8,214 bases of DNA from CAYHZL01 sp964361075 (GCA_964361075.1 CAYHZL010000161.1:1-8214), one strand, 5' to 3'; positions 1 to 5,847 are shown, counted from the first letter of the stretch. Notes: generated from the letters alone by a model not told the origin. Numbers and translations: made by a program.

Positions 1-102
1 GTGCCGAAGGTGGCAACGCCATTCCTTTGGAACATCTGGCGAAGCCATCACTTCGTGAAAAGAGGGGGTGATTCGCCGCGGCGAACGAATTTTTAATTTG
101 CC
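1..102. other. Left edge, no assignable gene; contains a 14-bp palindrome
   Basis: The plus strand is open in frame 1 from the first base to a TAA at 94-96, giving 31 codons. The translation matches no family I recognise and may be either the tail of an upstream reading frame or part of an interspersed repeat. Bases 72-85 (TTCGCCGCGGCGAA) form a perfect 14-bp palindrome followed by an A/T-rich stretch. It has no loop of its own, so a terminator role is possible but weak. I see no start codon with a convincing ribosome binding site. Confidence 0.3.
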
Positions 103-140
103 ACGCTGAGTAGTTACAAATTAACGTAACTACTCAGCGT
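103..140. repeat. Perfect 15-bp inverted repeat (hairpin copy 1)
   Basis: The arm ACGCTGAGTAGTTAC (103-117) is followed by an 8-nt loop and its exact reverse complement (126-140). A degenerate copy of the same hairpin lies at 292-337, so this is a repeated unit rather than a chance dyad. The pair brackets the C-rich element at 157-253. Function is unknown; the hairpins may be the ends of a composite repeat element or independent structures at the 3' edges of the neighbouring genes. Confidence 0.7.
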
Positions 141-156
141 TATTGTTTATTCAAAA

Positions 157-253
157 AATCCCCCTAACCCCCTTTTCAAGGGGGAATAAGAGCGAGGAAA
201 TCCCCCTTGAAAAGGGGGTGTCCCGATTTGCTTTTTAATCGGGACGGGGGATT
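157..253. repeat. Nested C-rich palindromic intergenic repeat
   Basis: Three layers of inverted symmetry are visible. The outermost is AATCCCCC (157-164) against GGGGGATT (246-253). Inside it, the 17-mer at 168-184 (CCCCCTTTTCAAGGGGG) is the exact reverse complement of 202-218. The third is a small hairpin, TCCCGATT (221-228) against AATCGGGA (237-244), with an 8-nt loop. C-rich palindromes of this look are, from memory, common interspersed intergenic repeats in Bacteroidota and Ignavibacteriota genomes; that comparison needs a genome search. There is no coding capacity, so a non-autonomous REP- or MITE-like element is the best reading. Confidence 0.7.
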
Positions 254-291
254 CGTTTTTTTTTGGAAATACTGAAATTAGAAAAAAAATA

Positions 292-337
292 TGCTGAGTA
301 GTTACGAAAATTATTATACGACGTTAACTACTTTGCA
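292..337. repeat. Imperfect inverted repeat (hairpin copy 2)
   Basis: TGCTGAGTAGTTA at 292-304 pairs with TAACTACTTTGCA at 325-337, with 11 of 13 positions complementary and one of the two mismatches able to form G-U. The left arm repeats the arm sequence CTGAGTAGTTAC of the perfect hairpin at 103-140, in the same orientation. The longer loop and the mismatches suggest an older or decaying copy. Confidence 0.55.
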
Positions 338-339
338 AT

Positions 340-375
340 AAAAAACCCGATGAGCAGATCGCCCATCGGGTTTTT
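340..375 (-). terminator. Intrinsic terminator of the minus-strand cytochrome gene
   Basis: CCCGATG (346-352) and CATCGGG (364-370) form a 7-bp GC-rich stem with an 11-nt loop. The stem is flanked by A's on the left (340-345) and T's on the right (371-375), which extend the pairing. Read on the minus strand it ends in a six-U run about 31 nt after the stop codon of the 6-heme cytochrome gene. It would also work on the plus strand, so it may be bidirectional. Confidence 0.85.
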
Positions 376-406
376 ATTTATGGAGGAGGGATGAAACGTG
401 AAACAG

Positions 407-1705
407 TTATTTTTTCAATTCAGCGATTGAAGCGTCAAGCAATGATTTTGCATATTGATAATTATGGACACCATTGCTTCGGTCATGCTCAATTAGCATA
501 AAATTCCACAATGCTCCTGCTTTTGTAGCTGGTAATGCCTTAATCGAAGGATAAGTAACACCACTTACACTTCCGGCTAAGATACTGTAGCTGGCTTCAC
601 CTTCAGCATTGATGGATTTGCTCAACCATGGAACTGAAACTGTTTGACCAGTAACTTTCCTTGTTCCTGCCGTCCATTTTTTAGTGATTAAAGTATCCAT
701 CAATAAACCGGCAAGAGTGTCTAATTTTGCTTCAATTGTTGCGACTGCATTATTTTTGTATTTATCAAAGTTTGCTCTTGATAAAGAAAATGTAGTTGGG
801 GATGAAGTAATATCATCATGACATTTTTTGCAATTTTTTACTATTACTGTTTTGTTACCTTCAGCTTCATATTCTAACCACATTGTATGACCACCGGCTT
901 TTGCCGCGCCGCCACCAACCGGATTCTGCATGTGGCAATCAATACAACCCAACCCTTTGGTCGTAATAAGAGTTGTATGACCTGAATTAGAATATGTATA
1001 TCCTGGGAATTGGAACCCGCCATTACCAGTTGTGCCAAGGAACATTTGAGCTTGCACACCATAATGTTGATACCAACGAGTGCTTGTAATTGTTAACGTG
1101 TCTGTTGCAGCTGCATTGACATTTGGTGCCGGAGTTACTGCTGATACATTACGTGGTTGATGGCATTTTACGCAAAGATTCGATTTGTATCCACCATCAA
1201 ATTGTTTATCAGTTCCACCAACAAAAACGTTTGTTAATGTTACGGCAGATGAATCTCTAAGTGCAAAATTTCCATTTCCGTGTGGTGCGTGGCAAGCAAA
1301 ACAACCAGGTGCAGAAGGATGCAATTTTTCCGAAGTGGCAAATTGCGTACTGAATTTCATACGTACACGATCTAAAAATCCTTCCGTAGTATGGCATCCT
1401 GCGCAGTTAGCGGCATTACGATCAATATCTCCACCGATATTATGTTTAGAATTATTCCATTCTGTTTTGCGACCTGCGACATAAAATGTGGTATCAATAC
1501 CTGGTGTATGGCATGTAGCGCATTTTAAGCTGTCCTTAAATCCGTCAAAATAAACAAAGCCGGCGTTTGCACCGTCTTTACCATTACCACCATCTTTACC
1601 GTTAGCACCCGTTGCGCCCGGATCGCCTGCCGGACCTTTACATCCTACTGCTGCAAGCAGTAGAAACGCAAACAATACTCCGAAGAGTTTCGAAAGATGT
1701 TTCAT
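407..1705 (-). CDS. Hexaheme c-type cytochrome lipoprotein with collagen-like N-terminus
   Basis: The 432-aa protein opens with a lipoprotein signal peptide ending in a lipobox, LAAVGC, with the lipidated Cys at residue 22. Eight consecutive Gly-X-Y triplets follow immediately (residues 24-47, GPAGDPGATGANGKDGG and onward). Six CXXCH heme sites lie at 62-66, 101-105, 135-139, 178-182, 254-258 and 292-296. The C-terminal 130 residues carry no heme and end in a HNYQYAKSLLDASI-type helix, which resembles the tail of cytochrome c-552-like multiheme proteins; that resemblance is from memory. The ATG is preceded by AAAAGGAG at good spacing. The gene lies downstream of the 7-heme lipoprotein gene across a 259-bp gap that contains a repeat, so it may be an operon distal gene or have its own promoter. 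Likely role: membrane-anchored electron carrier on one face of the outer membrane, probably the outer face. Its redox partner or terminal acceptor is unknown. Confidence 0.93.
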   Translation of the reverse strand: MKHLSKLFGVLFAFLLLAAVGCKGPAGDPGATGANGKDGGNGKDGANAGFVYFDGFKDSLKCATCHTPGIDTTFYVAGRKTEWNNSKHNIGGDIDRNAANCAGCHTTEGFLDRVRMKFSTQFATSEKLHPSAPGCFACHAPHGNGNFALRDSSAVTLTNVFVGGTDKQFDGGYKSNLCVKCHQPRNVSAVTPAPNVNAAATDTLTITSTRWYQHYGVQAQMFLGTTGNGGFQFPGYTYSNSGHTTLITTKGLGCIDCHMQNPVGGGAAKAGGHTMWLEYEAEGNKTVIVKNCKKCHDDITSSPTTFSLSRANFDKYKNNAVATIEAKLDTLAGLLMDTLITKKWTAGTRKVTGQTVSVPWLSKSINAEGEASYSILAGSVSGVTYPSIKALPATKAGALWNFMLIEHDRSNGVHNYQYAKSLLDASIAELKK

Positions 1706-1739
1706 AAGTACTCCTTTTTAGTATGTTGTTTTGAGAAAT

Positions 1740-1763
1740 ATGCATCACGAACTTGTGATTCAT
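1740..1763 (-). promoter_or_regulatory. Candidate operator dyad upstream of the hexaheme gene
   Basis: ATGCATCAC (1740-1748), six bases, then GTGATTCAT (1755-1763) form an inverted repeat in which 8 of 9 positions match. It lies 35-58 bp upstream of the hexaheme ATG, a normal place for a regulator site or a promoter-proximal operator. The half-sites are inverted relative to the CRP consensus (TGTGA-N6-TCACA), so it should not be read as a CRP/FNR site. No recognisable -35/-10 or -24/-12 pair was found beside it. Confidence 0.3.
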
Positions 1764-1781
1764 GTTGCATTGTTGATTTTG

Positions 1782-1803
1782 ATTTTTTGTAAAATCAAAA
1801 AAT
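1782..1803. repeat. A/T hairpin between the two lipoprotein genes
   Basis: ATTTTTTG (1782-1789) and CAAAAAAT (1796-1803) are perfectly complementary around a 6-nt loop. The stem is almost all A-T and therefore weak. It lies in the gap between the 7-heme and 6-heme genes and could be the residue of a terminator or simply low-complexity DNA. Confidence 0.3.
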
Positions 1804-1833
1804 TTCTTTGTGGAACCTCACCAAAACCTACTA

Positions 1834-1969
1834 ATTAGTTCTCACTGAAAAAGTCATTGCGAGCGAGTGTTTTTTATGAGCGAAGCAATCTTTTCTTCAA
1901 ATTTTTAAGATTGCTTCAGCAAAAAACGCCTCGCAATGACGCGCAAAGAATATTTCAGCGATAACTAAT
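1834..1969. mobile_element. MITE-like palindromic repeat (GTCATTGCGAG family), copy 1
   Basis: Three nested inverted repeats are visible. The terminal arms, 1834-1850 (ATTAGTTCTCACTGAAA) against 1953-1969, match at 15 of 17 positions. The middle arms are GTCATTGCGAG (1853-1863) and its exact reverse complement (1930-1940). The inner arms are GAAGCAATCT (1882-1891) and AGATTGCTTC (1908-1917). There is no coding capacity. A possible 5-bp direct repeat, CTAAT, occurs at 1831-1835 and 1965-1969, but it overlaps the arms, so the true ends and target duplication are ambiguous. The right arm reaches into the stop codon of the 7-heme cytochrome gene (TAG, 1965-1967 on the minus strand). The middle and inner arms recur at 5637-5724. 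Confidence 0.75.
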
Positions 1970-2816
1970 CAACTTTGCCGTTGATGTGTTTTGATGGATC
2001 AGTAAATTTTAAATTAATATCTATAACAAGACCATGGCAATTTGAGCACGTTGTTGTACCAAATGCACCTTTATCTGGGTGTGTGCCGCCTTGTGAAATT
2101 GTTTTTGGTCGTGCCTTGTCCTGCGGATCGATTGCGTTTTTATCGCCATGGCAAGTACCACATGCTGATGCACTGCCGCTTACATCATTCCATACAGGCA
2201 TGTTTGTTGTATTACCATTTGCAAAATTTCCGTGGCAATACACATTTTCACACGATACAGTTTGTGAATTGTACTTCGCATTGCTCTTATAGAAAACTGA
2301 AGTGGAATCAAAAATAATTTCTGCACCTGATGATTGATCTATGTGTCCGGCATCGTTGATAGTTTTCGGAACTTTATGACATTCAGTACATGCAAAAGGT
2401 CTGTCCATTGTTCCACCAAGTAAATGGATTTGGTGTGCGCCAACTCCGCGCGCTGTGCGTACGGAGTCTCTTGTAAGGTCTTTCGGCGGTGCAGCATTCA
2501 CTGAACTTCCATGGCACGTTGTACAGTTCTCAGGACCATTCACCTTGTTGTGGCATATAAGACATGATACATTTGTAGAGCCGCCTTTGTAATCATAGCC
2601 ATGACATTTTTTGCAAAATCCTAAGTCGTAATTTTGTTTCGCAATTGTCTTCCCATGAAAATCTGCAGAAATAATATTGTCTTTAAATCCTTCAGGATGG
2701 ACATTCACCGGCGAAGGTGCAACAGGTGTCTGGTCGTTCTTCAATTTGCTGCATCCATTCAAAACAATGGCGAGCAAGATAGCAGCAAATATAATAGAGA
2801 AAAAACTCTTTGTCAT
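1965..2816 (-). CDS. Heptaheme c-type cytochrome lipoprotein (GSU CxxxxCH/CxxCH type)
   Basis: The 283-aa protein has a lipoprotein signal peptide with lipobox VLNGC and lipidated Cys22, then a short Pro/Asn linker. Heme sites CXXCH lie at 68-72, 85-89, 98-102, 143-147, 219-223 and 257-261. A seventh, non-canonical site, CENVYCH (CX4CH), is at 189-195. A CX4CH site followed by a CXXCH site is the signature of the Geobacter sulfurreducens-type CxxxxCH...CXXCH domain (TIGR01904, named from memory), found in outer-membrane cytochromes of metal reducers. The ATG lies 5 nt after GAGG and only 12 nt after the stop of the 14-heme gene, so the two are co-transcribed. The stop codon falls in the arm of a MITE-like repeat, although the terminal HINGKVD looks like a natural family ending. 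Likely role: outer-membrane-anchored electron carrier of the conduit. Confidence 0.93.
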   Translation of the reverse strand: MTKSFFSIIFAAILLAIVLNGCSKLKNDQTPVAPSPVNVHPEGFKDNIISADFHGKTIAKQNYDLGFCKKCHGYDYKGGSTNVSCLICHNKVNGPENCTTCHGSSVNAAPPKDLTRDSVRTARGVGAHQIHLLGGTMDRPFACTECHKVPKTINDAGHIDQSSGAEIIFDSTSVFYKSNAKYNSQTVSCENVYCHGNFANGNTTNMPVWNDVSGSASACGTCHGDKNAIDPQDKARPKTISQGGTHPDKGAFGTTTCSNCHGLVIDINLKFTDPSKHINGKVD

Positions 2817-2828
2817 AAAAACCTCAGA

Positions 2829-4043
2829 TCATTTTTTTCCGTGACAGTAACCGCAAAATCCTTGTCCGGAAATTCCGTTGGGACGAGCGTTCGCATCAAT
2901 GTGGCATGTGTAGCAATTTGCACCGGCATTATCGTGCAATTCACCACGAACATTATTCAAAAAACCATCAGCATGTGTTTTTGGATTTGTGTGCTTAATT
3001 CCATCATTATCATTATGGCATTTCATACAAGCAGGTTCGCTTCCTTGCACATCGTGGCAGCTTGCGCATTGTTCAATATCGCGCCGAGCCATCTCTGAAT
3101 GTTTTCCGCCGCCGCTGCCATAACCGCCAACAATCACAAATCCGAATCCATCGTGCGAAATCGGACGCGTGCCGCCAAGGGCTGCACTGCCGTTTGCATG
3201 ACAATCGTTGCAGAATTGCTGCGAGCGATGACAGCTCTGACATTCCTGAGTTTTTCCTTTTGCGTCTATACTATGTGTGAAGCGATAGTTGATATCGTGT
3301 ACCATTTGTCCGACAAGTAATTGACCTTTGTCCGGGCTGATGGTGCGCGGCGATACCATTCCAATTTTTTCTTTTGAAGTGAGAGTAAGAAGAGTTGCAC
3401 CGTCGTGGCACTGTGCGCAGAAGTTATCGCTATGGCATGATTCGCATCGCGCTTCCATTGTGTTCAAGCGAACAACATGTTTGTGTTCTTCTTTAAAGTT
3501 TCCGACGGAGTGAGATTTCGGATAGAGTGTTGCAAGATTTCTGTGGCATGTGGCGCACTCGTTGGTAACGAGTTGATTGTTGTGGCAAGAGACGCATGTC
3601 GCCATTGTGGGGGGCGAAAGATTCGATGCGTTTTCATTGCTATTCATATTTTCATGACACACAAGACACGCCATCTTTTGATCTGTTGCATGAACTTTAT
3701 GATTGAAATTTATTTCCCGCTGGACAACTACCGTTGTGCGGGTTGGTGTATTTTCAAAATGGCAATAGTTGCAGTTGTTCGTTACTTCTTGTTCGTGGCA
3801 GCTTTGGCATGTGCTATGACCCGGAATTAACCGTGTTGAAATCAACGATGTGCTTTGTTCCACTTCGGTATGGCACGTATTACATTCGTTGCCAAGTTCG
3901 TTCACATGTTTTGCATGTGAAAATTTTACGAACGGCTTCGGATTATCTGCAACAGCAATTGAACTTGCAGAACCATCTCGACCAAACAACAACCATCCGG
4001 CGCTGAGGAAAAAGAAAAGTGCTAAAGAAATTTTAAGCTTCAT
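2829..4043 (-). CDS. 14-heme periplasmic c-type cytochrome
   Basis: The 404-aa protein has an N-terminal signal sequence (Lys2, Lys4, hydrophobic 5-20, cleavage probably near 25-30) and no lipobox, so it is expected to be soluble in the periplasm. Fourteen CXXCH sites begin at residues 54, 79, 91, 126, 150, 163, 200, 209, 268, 278, 326, 339, 377 and 397. The first six form two three-heme repeats, each introduced by an F-x-H-x-x-H motif (FSHAKH at 41-46, FNHKVH at 113-118). This is the layout of c7/class III-like cytochromes, where those His residues serve as distal ligands. Its gene follows the porin-like gene by 31 nt. In porin-cytochrome systems the counterpart (MtrA, OmaB) sits inside or beneath the barrel and passes electrons outward, and I infer the same here. 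The ribosome binding site (GGTGG) is only moderate. Confidence 0.93.
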   Translation of the reverse strand: MKLKISLALFFFLSAGWLLFGRDGSASSIAVADNPKPFVKFSHAKHVNELGNECNTCHTEVEQSTSLISTRLIPGHSTCQSCHEQEVTNNCNYCHFENTPTRTTVVVQREINFNHKVHATDQKMACLVCHENMNSNENASNLSPPTMATCVSCHNNQLVTNECATCHRNLATLYPKSHSVGNFKEEHKHVVRLNTMEARCESCHSDNFCAQCHDGATLLTLTSKEKIGMVSPRTISPDKGQLLVGQMVHDINYRFTHSIDAKGKTQECQSCHRSQQFCNDCHANGSAALGGTRPISHDGFGFVIVGGYGSGGGKHSEMARRDIEQCASCHDVQGSEPACMKCHNDNDGIKHTNPKTHADGFLNNVRGELHDNAGANCYTCHIDANARPNGISGQGFCGYCHGKK

Positions 4044-4057
4044 AGTACCACCATTAG

Positions 4058-4074
4058 TGGCGCCAAAGGCGCCA
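4058..4074 (-). other. Intercistronic GC hairpin between the porin-like and 14-heme genes
   Basis: TGGCGCC (4058-4064) and GGCGCCA (4068-4074) form a perfect 7-bp stem with a 3-nt loop, directly after the porin-like stop codon and about 14 nt before the next ATG. It lacks a U run, so it is not a typical intrinsic terminator. It could protect the 3' end of the porin message or tune relative expression; the weak ribosome binding site GGTGG (4047-4051 on the opposite strand) lies just beyond it. Confidence 0.5.
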
Positions 4075-5367
4075 TTAGATCAAGCCAAGTCTCTTATTAA
4101 AGAGGTAGCTGAATTTTACAAAAATTCGAGTATCACTATCGTACAACGTGTTCTTGATATATTGCAATTGCACGTCTGCAGAAAGTATCGTTGTTAAACG
4201 ATACGTTACACCGACCATGCCGTTCATCGTAGTATTAGACGGAGCGTCTTTTGCTAATTTGTAGCTTGCATATCCTACTCCGAGTGTTGGTGTAATGAGT
4301 TGTTCCATCATTGGATATGCTGCTTGCAACGAAAGTCCATTCAAGTCGCCGGCATATCCTAAATTTTTTGTGAAGGCAGCAGAAAGAAATTCGTACGTGC
4401 CGCCGAAACGAATGCGCTGGCTGTTGTCATCAACATATTTTACATACCCGAAGCGGGCAAATGTGCGGAAGGTAGAGGAGAAATCGTACTCGACGCCGCC
4501 TTCAATTTCTTGTGTACTGTTGGTACTGAACACGGAAAAAATTGAATTATATCCGAGGCGAGGCTGGCGATAAATATATTCTGCTGTTACATTAAGTTGG
4601 TTCATCACACCGACACGTGCAAACAATTCACCGCGCGCGATGCGTTCGAAATTTAAATCATAATCAAAGCGACCATAAGTTCTTAACTTTGTGGAAAATA
4701 AATATTCAGCATCGAAGCTTGCGTAATCTTCTTCAGTCGGCGAGTAGTACATCACAACAGTGTACGGATGAAAGAGGGAATCAACGCGTTGCAGTGTAAC
4801 AGCGTCTGGTTTGTGCGTTCGTTTCATATAACTGAAACCAACAATCATATCTTGCAATGGAGTTGCGGTAATCTGTCCGCCGTAAAGTCCATTATCTAAT
4901 AACTTTTTATTCAGATTGATTGTGCGTGTTTGAATAACATTGTATCCGCCGTACAATTGTGCGGTAACTTTTCCATCCATGTAAGAAAATTTTGTAACAG
5001 CGCCGTCAATAATTCCGTTGCCAACACCGGCAAATACATATTGACGTCCGGCAGAAATATCAATCATGTCTGCAATGCGCCGTGCTTTAAGTGAAAATGT
5101 TGAAAGACGTAATTCCGGATCCTGACTGAGCGTTGATGCAAAATCATTTGCAACTTGAAAATTTGTAGAGAAAGAAAATTTTTCATGGAAGACATCGAGC
5201 TGTACGTTTTCGTAGCCGCGTAGATAGGTTACTTTGTCCAATGCCGATGTCGCAGTGCGTCCTTGCCAGCCGTACACTGATGTTGTCAATCGTCCATTAA
5301 TAACTTGAGCATAGCTTGTGGTAGCTGCGAGCAGTAGGAGTGTGAGCACTAAATAAATAAATTTCAT
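4075..5367 (-). CDS. Outer-membrane beta-barrel protein, putative porin of a porin-cytochrome conduit
   Basis: The 430-aa product starts with a clean Sec signal peptide (MKFIYLVLTLLLLAATTSYA, cleavage before QV). The rest has no long hydrophobic helix. It is made of alternating polar and aromatic/hydrophobic stretches typical of barrel strands (for example ENVQLDVFHEKFSFSTNF, ATFRTFARFGYVKYV-like segments, ADVQLQYIKN, RIFVKFSYLF), with a near-terminal aromatic strand. There are no CXXCH sites. Its size is well below the MtrB class and nearer the smaller barrels of Geobacter porin-cytochrome complexes. It is first in the operon, 31 nt ahead of the 14-heme gene, and has AAAGGGA as its ribosome binding site and a sigma-54 promoter upstream. 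Fold and location are well supported. The conduit role rests on context; a general porin remains possible. Confidence 0.8.
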   Translation of the reverse strand: MKFIYLVLTLLLLAATTSYAQVINGRLTTSVYGWQGRTATSALDKVTYLRGYENVQLDVFHEKFSFSTNFQVANDFASTLSQDPELRLSTFSLKARRIADMIDISAGRQYVFAGVGNGIIDGAVTKFSYMDGKVTAQLYGGYNVIQTRTINLNKKLLDNGLYGGQITATPLQDMIVGFSYMKRTHKPDAVTLQRVDSLFHPYTVVMYYSPTEEDYASFDAEYLFSTKLRTYGRFDYDLNFERIARGELFARVGVMNQLNVTAEYIYRQPRLGYNSIFSVFSTNSTQEIEGGVEYDFSSTFRTFARFGYVKYVDDNSQRIRFGGTYEFLSAAFTKNLGYAGDLNGLSLQAAYPMMEQLITPTLGVGYASYKLAKDAPSNTTMNGMVGVTYRLTTILSADVQLQYIKNTLYDSDTRIFVKFSYLFNKRLGLI

Positions 5368-5397
5368 AAAATATCCCTTTCAACTGCGCAATGAAAC

Positions 5398-5418
5398 TGC
5401 AATCTATGTGCCACGAAA
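5398..5418 (-). promoter_or_regulatory. Sigma-54 (-24/-12) promoter of the porin-cytochrome operon
   Basis: Read on the minus strand, the site is GTGGCACATAGATTGCA, which fits TGGCAC-N5-TTGCA. The GG (-25/-24) and GC (-13/-12) are at exactly the spacing RpoN needs. The -12 C falls at 5399, predicting a start near 5387 and a leader of about 20 nt with the AAAGGGA ribosome binding site inside it. The 21-bp block is repeated identically in front of ccmF (5778-5798), and with a few more bases the match is 25 of 26. It lies outside any coding region. Confidence 0.88.
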
Positions 5419-5528
5419 AAATGTTGAAATGTTGAAAAATTCAGCAATCGTTTTCATCGTATTCCCATTATCAGGAAGGTAAATCAAGCGTATTTTGCGA
5501 AATTGGGAATTATATATGGACTTCTCTG

Positions 5529-5563
5529 TCTCAATTCAATATACATATTAAACGATATTGAGA
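5529..5563. promoter_or_regulatory. Weak dyad, possible activator site between the divergent promoters
   Basis: TCTCAAT (5529-5535) mirrors ATTGAGA (5557-5563), and CAATAT (5537-5542) mirrors ATATTG (5555-5560) on a slightly different centre. It lies about 110-145 bp upstream of the porin promoter, within the usual range for a sigma-54 enhancer-binding protein. The region is A/T rich, so chance symmetry is a real possibility. Confidence 0.2.
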
Positions 5564-5608
5564 TATATTTTTCAACGATTTGTTTTTGCTTTTACGTTTT
5601 TATGATTA

Positions 5609-5746
5609 GGGCATCTCTAAAAACCTAAAAATAATTGTCATTGCGAGCCGTTCTTTGGCGAAGCAATCTCGTTTTTTCTTTTAATTGAAAGATTGCTTCG
5701 GTCGCTTCGCTCTCTCGCAATGACGACACTGTTTTTAGAGATGCCC
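5609..5746. mobile_element. MITE-like palindromic repeat with 16-bp perfect terminal inverted repeats
   Basis: GGGCATCTCTAAAAAC (5609-5624) and its exact reverse complement (5731-5746) bound the 138-bp element. Inside lie GTCATTGCGAG (5637-5647) against 5714-5724 and CGAAGCAATCT (5659-5669) against 5690-5700, both perfect. ATTA flanks both ends (5605-5608 and 5747-5750), consistent with a short target duplication. No gene is carried; a short open stretch across it on the plus strand (MLRSLRSLAMT...) is a by-product of the repeat. It sits between the two sigma-54 promoters without touching either. The same 15-bp terminus reappears at 8162-8176. Confidence 0.85.
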
Positions 5747-5777
5747 ATTAGTTATCGTTACAGTTTTTGTTCCATTA

Positions 5778-5798
5778 TTTCGTGGCACATAGATTGCA
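5778..5798 (+). promoter_or_regulatory. Sigma-54 (-24/-12) promoter of ccmF
   Basis: The site contains GTGGCACATAGATTGCA, with TGGCAC and TTGCA separated by 5 bp, a full match to the RpoN consensus. The -12 C is at 5797, predicting a transcript start near 5809 and a leader of about 39 nt. The 21-bp block is the inverted copy of the one at 5398-5418, so both divergent units carry it in the same orientation with respect to their own gene. Confidence 0.88.
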
Positions 5799-5847
5799 TC
5801 TTTACAGATCAAGTACTCAATATTGAAACAATAAAAAGGAAAAATAT

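Noticed and set aside
1..96. Tail of a protein-coding gene
   Set aside because: Thirty-one open codons at the window edge show no recognisable family features and could equally be repeat sequence.
157..253. CRISPR array
   Set aside because: The repeated C-rich units are inverted, not direct, and there are no regular spacers.
391..501. 36-codon plus-strand reading frame with GGAGG before its ATG
   Set aside because: It lies almost wholly antisense to the end of the hexaheme gene, matches nothing I recognise and has no upstream promoter visible.
1740..1763. CRP/FNR-type binding site
   Set aside because: The half-sites are in the reverse order (TCAC-N6-GTGA rather than TGTGA-N6-TCACA), so the dyad is kept only as an unassigned operator candidate.
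2513..3885. Further TGGCAC sequences that resemble sigma-54 -24 boxes (near 2513, 3405 and 3870)
   Set aside because: They come from Cys-His heme codons read on the opposite strand, lie inside coding sequence and lack TTGC at the required spacing.
5558..5574. FNR-like box TTGA...TCAA
   Set aside because: The spacing between half-sites is 9-10 bases instead of the 6 needed in TTGAT-N4-ATCAA, and the region is A/T rich.
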